A DNA stretch of 49,282 nt from Paenalicyclobacillus ferrooxydans (GTDB taxonomy: Bacteria; Bacillota; Bacilli; Alicyclobacillales; Alicyclobacillaceae), in NCBI RefSeq assembly GCF_001399675.1, contig NZ_LJCO01000068.1, positions 1 to 49,282 on the forward strand, in the 5' to 3' direction. The notes under the pieces are model-generated. The model did not search any database. It was not told the DNA's origin and saw nothing but the letters and a program-made list of their open reading frames with translations. Made by a program: the position numbers and the translations under genes. Positions 35,447-43,472 of the stretch are shown in pieces. The first letter of the stretch is position 1, and the number at the start of each line of letters is the position of its first letter.

Positions 35447-36850
35447 TCAACTCTGTGCGGTCGTCGTCCCTTGCTGCAGGGGCCATGCACCTTCGGGCAC
35501 GCCGTACTCCGCGAAGATGTAGTCGCGCGTCTTTGCCGCGAGTGCACTGATGCGGCCCATATCCACATCGAGCAAGCGTCCGCCCCGTTTCACCGCACGA
35601 CCCGCCACGAAGACGGAGTCCACGTTGCCTGTGTGGGCGCAGAGGACGACGGCGCCAATCGGATCATTCACCGGAGTGAGGTTGATATCGGTCGCGCGAA
35701 TCATCACGATGTCAGCCTGTTTACCAGGCGTCAGAGAACCGACCTTGGACTCGAGCCCGAGCGCCCGGGCTCCGTCAATCGTAGCAAACTTCAACACCTC
35801 TCTCGCACTGATATTCAGTTTGTCGGGCATTTCCCCTCGCCCAAGGATTGGCGCATTCACCCGCTGGCGATCCGCTTGAATTGCAAACTTCATCTGTGCG
35901 AACATGTCGCCTCCGGTGGACGTAACAACGTCGATCCCGATGGTCGGACGCCCGCCCTGCTCAAACAACCGCCCGGTCAAGGGATAGCCGTGTCCCATCA
36001 TCATCTCGACTTCCGGTGTGACGGAGACGGAGGTTCCGGTCTCGGCAATCATCCGACAGGCTTCATCCGTAATGGAATTCGAGTGAACCAGGTTCATGTC
36101 CGGACCGAGGAGGCCTGCTTCGTACATCTTTTCAATTGAGTGATCGACAAATCCCCAGGAACCAAAACCAACGTGCATGGAACAGATGGCGTCGAGTTCC
36201 CGTGCCAACTTGATGTCGTGGAGCGTCGCCTCCCAAGAGGAGAACTCCGGACCTCGAATCGCAAGCCCCATGGTGAGCAGTTGATCAGTAGAGGAGAAAT
36301 ACTTTTCCTTGAGGCGCTTTGCATCATGCGAATGCGTCAACTGACTGTCCCGCGACCAGAAGTCACCCGCTCCAAGAAGCGGTGTCCCGTGTGCGAAAAC
36401 AGCACGGATACCGGACTCTTGGAGCGCCCGCACCATTTCGTCGCCGTGCTCCGGCGAGTTGACCATCGACCAGTCGAGCAAGCTCGTGATGCCAGCGTCA
36501 AGAGCTTCGAGGGCGCCGAGCAGGTTGCCGATGTACACGTCTTCCGGTCGCAGCTTGCCGCCTAGGCCGCCAAAGTATAGGTGACCGAGGTAAGTCTGCA
36601 AAGACCAATCTGCACCGGCGTTACGAATGACTGACTCCCAGACATGTCGGTGTGTATCGACGAATCCAGGCAGCACAATCATCCCGGTTGCATCAACAAT
36701 CTCGGCGTCAGAAACGTCAAGGCCCGGCTGTACAGCCGTGATTTTGCCATTCTCGATGAGGATGTCTGCGTTCTCGAAATTGCCCAAGGAGTCGTCCATT
36801 GTGAGCACACAACCGTTTCGGATCAGAACCTTCTCACTCAGAGTAACCAT
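35447..36850 (-). CDS. Amidohydrolase of the deaminase/chlorohydrolase (TRZ/ATZ) group
   Basis: A 467-residue metal-dependent hydrolase. N-terminal beta-sandwich strands precede LPGFVDTHRHVWES with the metal-binding His-x-His; further ligands are in SMHVGFG and LVHSNSI, and TIGIDVVTSTGGD near residue 305 holds the catalytic Asp. The C-terminal GSLTPGKQADIVMI is typical. The group includes 5'-deoxyadenosine, S-adenosylhomocysteine and 8-oxoguanine deaminases and s-triazine hydrolases. Its place behind a VOC dioxygenase and an FAH-family enzyme suggests removal of an amino group from a ring compound, by inference. The Shine-Dalgarno before ATG 36850 (GAGAGAGG) is unusually close. Confidence 0.87.
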   Translation of the reverse strand: MVTLSEKVLIRNGCVLTMDDSLGNFENADILIENGKITAVQPGLDVSDAEIVDATGMIVLPGFVDTHRHVWESVIRNAGADWSLQTYLGHLYFGGLGGKLRPEDVYIGNLLGALEALDAGITSLLDWSMVNSPEHGDEMVRALQESGIRAVFAHGTPLLGAGDFWSRDSQLTHSHDAKRLKEKYFSSTDQLLTMGLAIRGPEFSSWEATLHDIKLARELDAICSMHVGFGSWGFVDHSIEKMYEAGLLGPDMNLVHSNSITDEACRMIAETGTSVSVTPEVEMMMGHGYPLTGRLFEQGGRPTIGIDVVTSTGGDMFAQMKFAIQADRQRVNAPILGRGEMPDKLNISAREVLKFATIDGARALGLESKVGSLTPGKQADIVMIRATDINLTPVNDPIGAVVLCAHTGNVDSVFVAGRAVKRGGRLLDVDMGRISALAAKTRDYIFAEYGVPEGAWPLQQGTTTAQS

Positions 36851-36904
36851 TCCTCTCTCGTTTTGATTGCATAACCACGCGCTGCTGCCTGTACAAGCGA
36901 CCGT

Positions 36905-37780
36905 TTATACGAGCGACTGTTCGAACGAAGTTCCCCAGCGCGTCATGCACTCCTCGGTTCCCCACACTCTTGGCTTTTGCGGGAAGTTCTCATGCCAAGG
37001 ACGCGGCTCGAACATCCCGAGTTCAGGAATGTAGATATCCGCGTCGGTGAAGAGTTCAATCATGTTTCCATCGGGATCACGGTGATAAGTTGCGATGTTG
37101 TGGCCTGCACCGTGGCGAGACGGGCCCCACAGAATTGGGATATCATTTTTTCCCAGGTGGTCCATTGCACTGATGAGCTGAGTGTAGTCCCGCAGTTCAA
37201 AGGCCAGGTGATGCATCGCTTTGTGGTCTGAGGTGGCAAAGTTCAGCACGTGATGATCGCGATTACAGGTCATAAACCCGAAGAAGTCCTCAATCCAATC
37301 TGTATTTGTAAAGCCAAATTGCTTGTAGTACTCGACCGATTGTTTCGCGTCTTTCACGCGCACGGAAAGATGCCCCACTTTGTTCGGCCGAACCCCGTGG
37401 GCCTGAAACCCGGGTGCGGCAACAGACATCTCAGAGAAGAGGTGGACGACGTATCCATCGAGATCGTGAAACTCAACGAGTTCAGGAATCCCGGACACCG
37501 CGTTGGTCTTCAAGGAAGCCTTAATACCGTTTCGGTTTAACTCCTGCGCAGCTTCCCGGGCTGAGATGTTTGGCATCAGTTGCAGACCAAATCCGATTAA
37601 ACCGCTTTCATCCGACGTTGACAGCATGATGTTGTGGTGATCGATGGAAGTGCTTACATACGCACGCTCGTCATCCTGCTCGACGACCGACAAGCCGACG
37701 ACACCCTGGTAATACCGAAGCATTCTGGCAATTTCCGGGGTGCCAAAGTGCACATACGCTAACCGAAAAACCTGTACCAT
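36905..37780 (-). CDS. VOC-family extradiol (catechol 2,3-dioxygenase-like) dioxygenase
   Basis: A 291-residue two-module vicinal oxygen chelate protein. The iron triad expected for type I extradiol dioxygenases is visible in the second module: His137 (KVGHLSV), His191 (MHHLAFEL) and Glu242 (GNMIELF). The family opens catechol-type rings next to the hydroxyls. Neighbouring FAH-family and alpha/beta hydrolase genes match later meta-cleavage steps. ATG 37780 has GGAGGAG upstream. 54 bp separate it from the downstream amidohydrolase gene. The aromatic substrate is unknown. Confidence 0.9.
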   Translation of the reverse strand: MVQVFRLAYVHFGTPEIARMLRYYQGVVGLSVVEQDDERAYVSTSIDHHNIMLSTSDESGLIGFGLQLMPNISAREAAQELNRNGIKASLKTNAVSGIPELVEFHDLDGYVVHLFSEMSVAAPGFQAHGVRPNKVGHLSVRVKDAKQSVEYYKQFGFTNTDWIEDFFGFMTCNRDHHVLNFATSDHKAMHHLAFELRDYTQLISAMDHLGKNDIPILWGPSRHGAGHNIATYHRDPDGNMIELFTDADIYIPELGMFEPRPWHENFPQKPRVWGTEECMTRWGTSFEQSLV

Positions 37781-37847
37781 GCCCTATCTCCTCCTGTTAT
37801 TGTTGCAATAATCAGTATAAATCAGCGGCAAGTCGGACGAAGCGGCC

Positions 37848-37887
37848 GTGCACCAGCCACGATTTCAGCTCATGCGCGCTGGTGCAC
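37848..37887. promoter_or_regulatory. 10-bp inverted repeat between FAH and VOC genes
   Basis: GTGCACCAGC (37848-37857) and GCTGGTGCAC (37878-37887) are exact inverted copies separated by 20 bp, in the 139-bp gap between two operon genes. No T run follows on either strand, so an RNA processing site or operator is as likely as a terminator. Confidence 0.5.
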
Positions 37888-37919
37888 ACCGCATGCTTCA
37901 ACGGCTGATTATGTGATGT

Positions 37920-38885
37920 TTACTTTGAGCTGACAACCTTGTTGCGAAGTTCACCGAGATCGGCGCGACCGTCCGCTGAGCGTACGGTGCATACCATCTC
38001 GTCACCATCGTTCAGGTAGTTCGTAATGTGGGATTGGCTCTCCATCAGGGCTGCCCGTTTGTCCGCAAAGGATACGGCTGGATCGTTCATCACCTTTGCC
38101 ACATCTGGAGACATCTTCAAGGCTACGCCGCCGGGGGTGCCAGTGAGAACGAGATCACCAGGGACTAAATCCAGGATCTCGGACAGCTCCGTCAGAGTCT
38201 CTTCCGGCTTGAACAGCAATTGACTCGTATGCGCCGACTGACGAACTTCCCCGTTCACATACAGGTTCAATTCAAGCTCATGGATGAGTGCGGCCTCGTT
38301 ATCATCAAACAGGTACAAGTAGGGACCGACGGGACAGAATGTGCGGTAGCTCTTGCCTTTGTACCACTGCCCCTCTAACATTTGAACATCTCGCGCCGAA
38401 ACGTCGTTTGCGATGACCATGCCAGCGACGTAATCAACGAAGTTGGACTGGGTGATCTCGGTGCGTGCTGTGATGTCCTTACCGATAACCAGACCGACCT
38501 CAACCTCGTAATCCAGCAAACGCACGTTGGAAGGGCGAACGACATGATCGCCGGGGCCTGCAAGTGCGCTGTCCGATTTGTAGAAAATCAGATTGTACGG
38601 CGCTCGTTCGGGCTTCATGCCTGCTTCAGCCCTGTGGTTGGCATAATTGACGCCCTGGCAGACAATTTTTGTCGGCTTCGTCACAGGACTTAAAAGCTGT
38701 ACGTCACTAAGTGAAATACTGCCATTTTCCACCTCGGCTGCCTGATGTACTGCACCTCGACCTGCTGTGAGCAGCGATCCCAGTGAGTCAAACTCACCTG
38801 CAATGGGTTCTATTTTGCCTGTGCTTGTGAGTACACCCCATAATACCCTGCTGCCATTGTTAAATCGTGCGACTCGAACTCCCAT
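37920..38885 (-). CDS. Fumarylacetoacetate hydrolase-family protein
   Basis: A 321-residue FAH-fold enzyme. The metal ligands are in the EVEVGLVIGKD segment (two Glu) and the nearby GMVIANDVSARDVQ (Asp); SYRTFCPVGPYL and LTGTPGGVALKM are further family blocks. Members include fumarylpyruvate hydrolases, 2-oxo-hept-3-ene-1,7-dioate hydratase and 2-keto-4-pentenoate hydratase-type enzymes, consistent with a step after ring cleavage. ATG 38885 has GGAGGG 7 bases upstream and lies inside the 3' end of the regulator gene (26-bp overlap), so the two are coupled. Confidence 0.9.
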   Translation of the reverse strand: MGVRVARFNNGSRVLWGVLTSTGKIEPIAGEFDSLGSLLTAGRGAVHQAAEVENGSISLSDVQLLSPVTKPTKIVCQGVNYANHRAEAGMKPERAPYNLIFYKSDSALAGPGDHVVRPSNVRLLDYEVEVGLVIGKDITARTEITQSNFVDYVAGMVIANDVSARDVQMLEGQWYKGKSYRTFCPVGPYLYLFDDNEAALIHELELNLYVNGEVRQSAHTSQLLFKPEETLTELSEILDLVPGDLVLTGTPGGVALKMSPDVAKVMNDPAVSFADKRAALMESQSHITNYLNDGDEMVCTVRSADGRADLGELRNKVVSSK

Positions 38886-39603
38886 GCGGTTTCCCTCCGT
38901 CTTCTCGATTTTCTATCAGCACTGTGACGCTGTCCAAGAGTTGCGTCATCATCTGGTGCGCACGTTGTTCATCGCGGCTGCAGACAGCATCCATCACCGC
39001 CCGGTGCTGCAAAAGCGCCTCTGAAGGCGAGTGTTTTTGGGCTTCCTTCAAAATCGGAATGGTCGTCTGACGGCTGTACATGAGCGCATCACGCATGACG
39101 CGAATCAGGCTCAACATCAGTTCATTGTGCGCGGCTGCGATAATGCGGTCGTGAAACTCATAGTCTGCCTTCGCCCACTCTTCATCATTGCCGAGTGATG
39201 CTTCGAGCTGTTGAAACGCGTTTTGGATGGTTACGAAGTCTTCTTCGGTCGCATTTCTGGCCGCTAAGGTCACTGCAGCCGGCTCTATTACACGGCGTAC
39301 TTCCACCAATTGGAGCAGGAAGTGTTGGTTTGGCGAAGCATCAACGGACCATTGCAGAACATCCCTGCTCCACCACTGCCACTCTTCCCGCGGCTGGATC
39401 GTCGTTCCTACTTTCGGCAGAGATGCAACAAGGCCAAGCGCAGAAAGTCCCTTTAAAGCTTCCCGCGTCACCGTTCGACTGACACCGTTCATCTCACTGA
39501 GCACTTCGACGCTTGGCAGAACCAGACCGGGTTCCAGAGCTCCGCTGACAATCTTGCTGCCGATTTCATGCAGTAGTTGGCCACTCAACTTTCTCGAGTG
39601 CAT
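38860..39603 (-). CDS. GntR-family regulator, FCD (FadR) subgroup
   Basis: A 247-residue transcription factor. The N-terminal winged helix (about residues 5-70) has LEPGLVLPSVEVLSEMNGVSRTVTREAL typical of GntR; the C-terminal all-helical FCD domain (about 95-225) has the metal-binding Asp/His pattern (DYEFHDRIIAAAHN, HRAVMDAVCSRD). Such regulators usually repress the adjacent catabolic operon until its substrate or intermediate binds. It is the first gene of the regulator-FAH-VOC-amidohydrolase operon. ATG 39603 has GGGGG 6 bases upstream. A perfect palindrome 36 bp upstream is a candidate operator. Confidence 0.92.
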   Translation of the reverse strand: MHSRKLSGQLLHEIGSKIVSGALEPGLVLPSVEVLSEMNGVSRTVTREALKGLSALGLVASLPKVGTTIQPREEWQWWSRDVLQWSVDASPNQHFLLQLVEVRRVIEPAAVTLAARNATEEDFVTIQNAFQQLEASLGNDEEWAKADYEFHDRIIAAAHNELMLSLIRVMRDALMYSRQTTIPILKEAQKHSPSEALLQHRAVMDAVCSRDEQRAHQMMTQLLDSVTVLIENREDGGKPHGSSSRTI

Positions 39604-39638
39604 TCCGGACCCCCAATCCCATGTATCAAGGACTCTGT

Positions 39639-39658
39639 ATTAAATAATATTATTTAAT
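39639..39658. promoter_or_regulatory. 20-bp perfect palindrome, candidate GntR operator
   Basis: ATTAAATAATATTATTTAAT is exactly self-complementary and lies 36 bp upstream of the GntR start, between it and the divergent FMN reductase gene. Position fits autoregulation; the AT-only sequence could also be a -10 region. It does not match the usual TNGTnnnACNA core of FadR sites. Confidence 0.55.
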
Positions 39659-39695
39659 GATTATTCGGTCAACAATCTGTTTTTCTTCGCGCAAG

Positions 39696-39777
39696 TTTAG
39701 ATATAATATTCTAAAATTAGTACGAGACTTACAGTGGTAAAGTCATTTAGTACGAGACTTACAGTGATAAAGTCATA
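39696..39777 (+). promoter_or_regulatory. Probable promoter and 30-bp direct repeats before the FMN reductase
   Basis: TTTAGA and TCTAAA (39696-39701, 39710-39715) flank TATAATAT, which contains a perfect -10 box at 39702-39707; the -35 region is weak. Directly downstream a 30-bp unit is repeated twice (39718-39747 and 39748-39777, units begin TAGTACGAGACTTACAGTG, differing near the end). The repeats would lie in the 5' untranslated region. Confidence 0.55.
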
Positions 39778-39796
39778 TTGATGTCGGAGGGATTGT

Positions 39797-40333
39797 ATGA
39801 AGCTTGTCGGATTGGTTGGCAGTGTCCGGAAAAACTCGTACAACGCGATGCTGCTCAACTTCCTCGCCAAACGTTATGAAGACCAATTTGAGGTCGCTGT
39901 CGCGGACATCTCTGCCTTACCCTTTTTCAATCAGGATGAGGAAAATGCTCCCCCCGCTGCGGTACAAGACTTTAAAAAGAACATACTCGACGCGGACGGA
40001 TTGCTGATTGCAACGCCCGAGTACAATTGGTCAGTGCCAGGTATTTTGAAGAATGCGCTAGATTGGTTATCTCGAGGAGAACGCGTCGCGGTTGGTAAAC
40101 CTGTGCTGATTGTAGGTGCCTCTACAGGCATGATGGGCACCCTGCGCGCTCAAGTGCACTTGAGGCAGATCCTCAGCAGTCCCGGACTTGACTGCAGGGT
40201 GCTTCCCCCTGGTGGAAACGAAATCTTGGTCACATTTGCAGCAAGTAAGTTCGACGAAAGCGGACAACTCATTGACGAACCGACCGTGTCTTTTATCGAC
40301 ACCGTCATCCAGAAGTTTGTCCGCTTTGTGTAA
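39797..40333 (+). CDS. NADPH-dependent FMN reductase
   Basis: A 178-residue flavodoxin-fold quinone/flavin reductase. The FMN phosphate loop GSVRKNSYN is at the N-terminus, ATPEYNWSVPGILKNALDWLSR is the typical central block. Such enzymes use NAD(P)H to reduce FMN, quinones, azo dyes or chromate. ATG 39797 has GGAGG 6 bases upstream. It is divergent from the GntR gene and ends 5 bp from the convergent ctaA. Confidence 0.92.
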   Translation: MKLVGLVGSVRKNSYNAMLLNFLAKRYEDQFEVAVADISALPFFNQDEENAPPAAVQDFKKNILDADGLLIATPEYNWSVPGILKNALDWLSRGERVAVGKPVLIVGASTGMMGTLRAQVHLRQILSSPGLDCRVLPPGGNEILVTFAASKFDESGQLIDEPTVSFIDTVIQKFVRFV

Positions 40334-40338
40334 CCGGG

Positions 40339-41298
40339 TCATCTTGCTTTGGAGGAGTGGCGGAGGATGACCGAACTTTGCCTTCGGTGCTCAGCGACCA
40401 GTCGTTTTCGCGCGAGGTACGTCTCTGACACCACATAGGCGACAACGCCCATAATCAAGCCTGACACGGCCCAGTGGATGGTCACGACAACCAGTTCCAG
40501 GCGCACAGCAAGCGAGACCAAACCCAACAGCCCTTCCACCACGATCAGTGCGACCACCAGCACCGCCATTTTCGTGAACCGCTTGCGTTCGAACGCATAG
40601 GAGGCAAATAACACGCCCGCAACAATCAACAGAACAGCCGTCGCCACATGAACATCGAGTAAGACATGCGACAACAACTGTGACGGCGGCGTGTACTGAT
40701 GATGACTCCGAATATAGCTATCCTGACCAAACAGTGCCTGACTGGCACCTGTATGACGAAACACCGCACCCGCGGCAACCGCAATCATGCCTGCTGCGTA
40801 CAGAAACCACGCAATCCGGGTCAGGCTTCTGCTTTCAGAATCCGGCTCTGTCGATACAATCCCCTGTTTCAAATTGTATTCCCGCTCAGCAAGGTTAGAC
40901 AAATGAACGAACAGGGACAGCATAATCATACTGTTGACCACATCGACAACAGACGCCGTGCCGGGAAAAACGAACAACACAATGAGTCCAGCGTAGACAA
41001 TCTGAACTGCCAATGAAAGCATTCCGAGGACACCGGTCCAAATCATCGCGCGGTTGTGTCGATAGGAACGAAGCATCCAGACGAGGAGCCAAATCACCAA
41101 TACCCCTAAGAGAAGTGCGACGGCCCGGTGGACCAGTTCAAAGATGAGCGATCCGGTAACCGGAATCGCGCCCGAGTTACTGCATACCGGCCAACTCGGA
41201 CACACCAGCCCGGCGTCCTCACCGACGATCACCCCGGCCAGAACCATCTGCACGCCAATGACAACTGTTGTTATCCAGGCAAGATGATGAAATTTCAT
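40339..41298 (-). CDS. ctaA: Heme A synthase, CtaA/COX15 family
   Basis: A 319-residue protein with eight transmembrane segments, as expected for CtaA, which oxidises the C8 methyl of heme O to the formyl of heme A for cytochrome oxidase. Seen are the extracellular cysteine pair in LVCPSWPVC, the ELVHR motif (catalytic Glu and heme-binding His) in the N-half, and histidines in LLDVHVATA and VVTIHWAVSG in the C-half. ATG 41298 is the preferred start; its Shine-Dalgarno GGAAGG lies inside a long hairpin. A second ATG at 41310 overlaps that site. Overall sequence is divergent from Bacillus CtaA, but the cysteine and histidine layout supports the call. Confidence 0.87.
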   Translation of the reverse strand: MKFHHLAWITTVVIGVQMVLAGVIVGEDAGLVCPSWPVCSNSGAIPVTGSLIFELVHRAVALLLGVLVIWLLVWMLRSYRHNRAMIWTGVLGMLSLAVQIVYAGLIVLFVFPGTASVVDVVNSMIMLSLFVHLSNLAEREYNLKQGIVSTEPDSESRSLTRIAWFLYAAGMIAVAAGAVFRHTGASQALFGQDSYIRSHHQYTPPSQLLSHVLLDVHVATAVLLIVAGVLFASYAFERKRFTKMAVLVVALIVVEGLLGLVSLAVRLELVVVTIHWAVSGLIMGVVAYVVSETYLARKRLVAEHRRQSSVILRHSSKAR

Positions 41299-41301
41299 AA
41301 A

Positions 41302-41370
41302 AAGAACCATCCTTCCGCTCAGCTATCATTCAGAATAGCATGACCCTTTGCGGAATACCGGATGGTTCTT
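41302..41370 (-). promoter_or_regulatory. Leader hairpin over the ctaA ribosome binding site
   Basis: In the transcript, AAGAACCAUCC and UUCCGC (41370-41360 and 41355-41350) pair perfectly with GCGGAA and GGAUGGUUCUU (41318-41302), giving 17 pairs with one 4-base bulge. The loop holds a smaller 5-bp hairpin (GCUAU/AUAGC). The 3' arm contains the Shine-Dalgarno GGAAGG and runs into five U just before AUG 41298. It may act as terminator/attenuator and as translational block. Confidence 0.8.
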
Positions 41371-41427
41371 CAGTCACACATAACGTTTATGTGAAGAATC
41401 TGTAGATGAATTGTGAACTCCTGCCGA

Positions 41428-42423
41428 TTACCCGAACATCTCGTTGCGCGGCTTTGCTTTTTCGGTTCCGTTCTGTGTATACGCCTGAGCGGAAGCCTGA
41501 TTGGCACGGCTGGCACGAAGGAGACCAACTGCACGCCATGCATTGGCAGCCAGGAGTCCGATCAGCAGATACGCCAGTCCCCCGACCGCGAGATAGACCG
41601 CTGCACTGACCACTGCCGCGACGACGCTGAATGTGACTTGCTCGGCGTACTTGCCTGGTGACGTAGGCGGATCGGTCAGCATAAAGAAACTCATAAACAA
41701 AGCAGCGTTAACGAGTGGCACGCGCAAAGCGTCACCCGGCGTGAACGAGGCATTTCCCAAGTGCAGAGACGCCGCGAGCGTCAGAATGAGAAAGTACGTG
41801 CCAAGGTAGACGAACACCTGCGGCCACTTGTTCACGCGGGAAGTAATAATGACACCGGCAATCAGCAACAGCGGCAGGAAGAGTACCGGCAAGTCCGCGA
41901 GATCGCCCCACCAGCTCTGCCCCGTGTGAAAAACAAAGAGCGTAAGCAAAAGCGCAAAAGCAGCCGGATTGAAAATCGGCTTTCTGCCAATCTTAAGGAT
42001 GTGCTTAGAAGCTACGGCAATGGCGGAGGTGAGTACCACCACCGGCCAGTGAACGGTGCCGCTCAGTACCAGGCCGATAATCAGACCCGTAACCATGCCG
42101 CCATCCGGGAAAATGCGTTTGTTTTTTCGCATCAGTCCGACGACAACATCAATGGCTGAAGCCGTGACCATTGCAATCACAATGTTGGCGACACCGGCTC
42201 TATCGGACGCATGAATAGCCCCGACGACCATCAGCCCGAGTAGAAGCAGCATGACCGTCCCTTTCGGCGTTCGCAAAAACTTCCGAAGCGGCCCAGGAGG
42301 CGGGGTCGGCCGCGTGCTTGTGGTGCTGTTTGTTGCACCCGGTTGGTTGCGATGCATGGATGGCGAGCCCATCTGGGCTGTTCTCTGGCTCACCGGACGT
42401 TGGTTCTGATCATTTGAACTCAT
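41428..42423 (-). CDS. RnfD/NqrB-like membrane subunit
   Basis: A 331-residue protein: a Ser/Thr/Gln/Pro-rich N-terminal region of about 45 residues, then about nine transmembrane segments. IFNPAAFALLL and FFMLTDPPTSPGKY are signatures of the RnfD/NqrB family, membrane subunits of ion-translocating electron transfer complexes. I do not see the SGAT-type motif for covalent FMN in this protein. Other Rnf/Nqr subunits are missing; only an FMN-binding protein lies upstream in the same direction. The pair may form a reduced transmembrane flavin electron path. ATG 42423 has GGAGAG upstream; 129 bp later comes ctaA. Confidence 0.82.
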   Translation of the reverse strand: MSSNDQNQRPVSQRTAQMGSPSMHRNQPGATNSTTSTRPTPPPGPLRKFLRTPKGTVMLLLLGLMVVGAIHASDRAGVANIVIAMVTASAIDVVVGLMRKNKRIFPDGGMVTGLIIGLVLSGTVHWPVVVLTSAIAVASKHILKIGRKPIFNPAAFALLLTLFVFHTGQSWWGDLADLPVLFLPLLLIAGVIITSRVNKWPQVFVYLGTYFLILTLAASLHLGNASFTPGDALRVPLVNAALFMSFFMLTDPPTSPGKYAEQVTFSVVAAVVSAAVYLAVGGLAYLLIGLLAANAWRAVGLLRASRANQASAQAYTQNGTEKAKPRNEMFG

Positions 42424-42570
42424 CCGTCATATCTCTCCTCTATCGCCATGTAAGATGCGGCTTTCACAACTGCCATGCGACATTGATAACTGATCCATCG
42501 TTTATGAGATTCGGCAGTTTATGAGGTAAGGCAGTCTCGTCTGACCGCGACCGGATTGCGCGCCGTCTTC

Positions 42571-43173
42571 CTAGCCCTTGTAGTGCGGATTCTGTGCTTG
42601 CTGCAGAGCTTGCACCACTGCATAGTAGAAGTCCTCGGTACTAAGCGTTGCGCCGGACACCACTGGAATCTGCGTCGTTTGGTGTGCGACCACGTAGTCC
42701 GGCAATACCGGATCGATATACGACTCAGGGTAGTGCGTGTAGCAGGACGTGATTTGAACGTTGGCGATTTTTCCGCCGTGAACCGTGACACTCACAGATA
42801 CTGCGCCAATTTGATTTGCGGCCGATCCGTTGTAAGTACCATCGAGGTACTGCTGCGTGGTATTTGCCGCCTTTGATGGACTCGAAGAAGTACCAGAACT
42901 TTTGCCTTGTGCGGCGTTTGAAGAGCTGCTCGCTGAACTGCTCCGGGATGCATGTGCTGCAGTATTACTAGTCTGGCCCCCGCTCTTAGAACTCGAGCGA
43001 CCGGACGACGATCCGCTAGCTTGAGACGCGGCATTGGACGCGTTGCTGGCGGAGGAACTCGATGCGGCCAGGGCGGTAGACCCAGCGGCTGACACCGAAT
43101 ATCCAGTTGCATATATAGCCCCTACCGCCAACGCAGATAACACAACGAACTTCGGACTCATTTTTGTAGCCAA
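42571..43173 (-). CDS. Exported FMN-binding domain protein
   Basis: A 200-residue protein: N-terminal signal peptide or anchor (about 1-30), a Ser/Ala-rich linker (about 38-105), and an FMN-binding domain (about 108-195). The domain ends with VVSGATLSTEDFYYAV; Thr176 in SGAT is the position where ApbE attaches FMN in RnfG/NqrC-type domains. It should act outside the membrane as a one-flavin electron carrier, with the RnfD-like protein downstream (147-bp gap) as the membrane partner. TTG 43173 is chosen because GGAGGG is 7 bases upstream. No apbE gene is in the window. Confidence 0.85.
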   Translation of the reverse strand: MATKMSPKFVVLSALAVGAIYATGYSVSAAGSTALAASSSSASNASNAASQASGSSSGRSSSKSGGQTSNTAAHASRSSSASSSSNAAQGKSSGTSSSPSKAANTTQQYLDGTYNGSAANQIGAVSVSVTVHGGKIANVQITSCYTHYPESYIDPVLPDYVVAHQTTQIPVVSGATLSTEDFYYAVVQALQQAQNPHYKG

Positions 43174-43354
43174 TCTACAACCCTCCAAAATGTTGAACCC
43201 ATGTATGTCTCACGAGAAGTAAAAACCGTTGCCTATGTCTTCTTTTATATGTATAGTCTAGCCAGCGAATCTGAAGGACTTATGAAGGACTGTTAAATTC
43301 TTGTGGTGAAGCGATGAATTATTCGAGGATTTTTTAAAGTCTACGAGTCCGTAT

Positions 43355-43461
43355 GGTTATCTTCCACGTCATGAAGGCAGCTGCTCATGTTGCACGCTAT
43401 GAAGGCAGGCGGTCATCTTGTATGAAGATAGCTAGTCATCTTCCACGTCATGAAGGTAGAG
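43355..43461. repeat. Four imperfect 28-bp tandem units before the SDR gene
   Basis: Units at 43355-43382, 43383-43410, 43411-43433 (shortened to 23 bp) and 43434-43461 share TCATCTTCCACGTCATGAAGG with variants. They end 11 bp before the SDR start codon, covering the ribosome-binding region's upstream side. Confidence 0.8.
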
Positions 43462-43472
43462 GGGCAAGCAAA

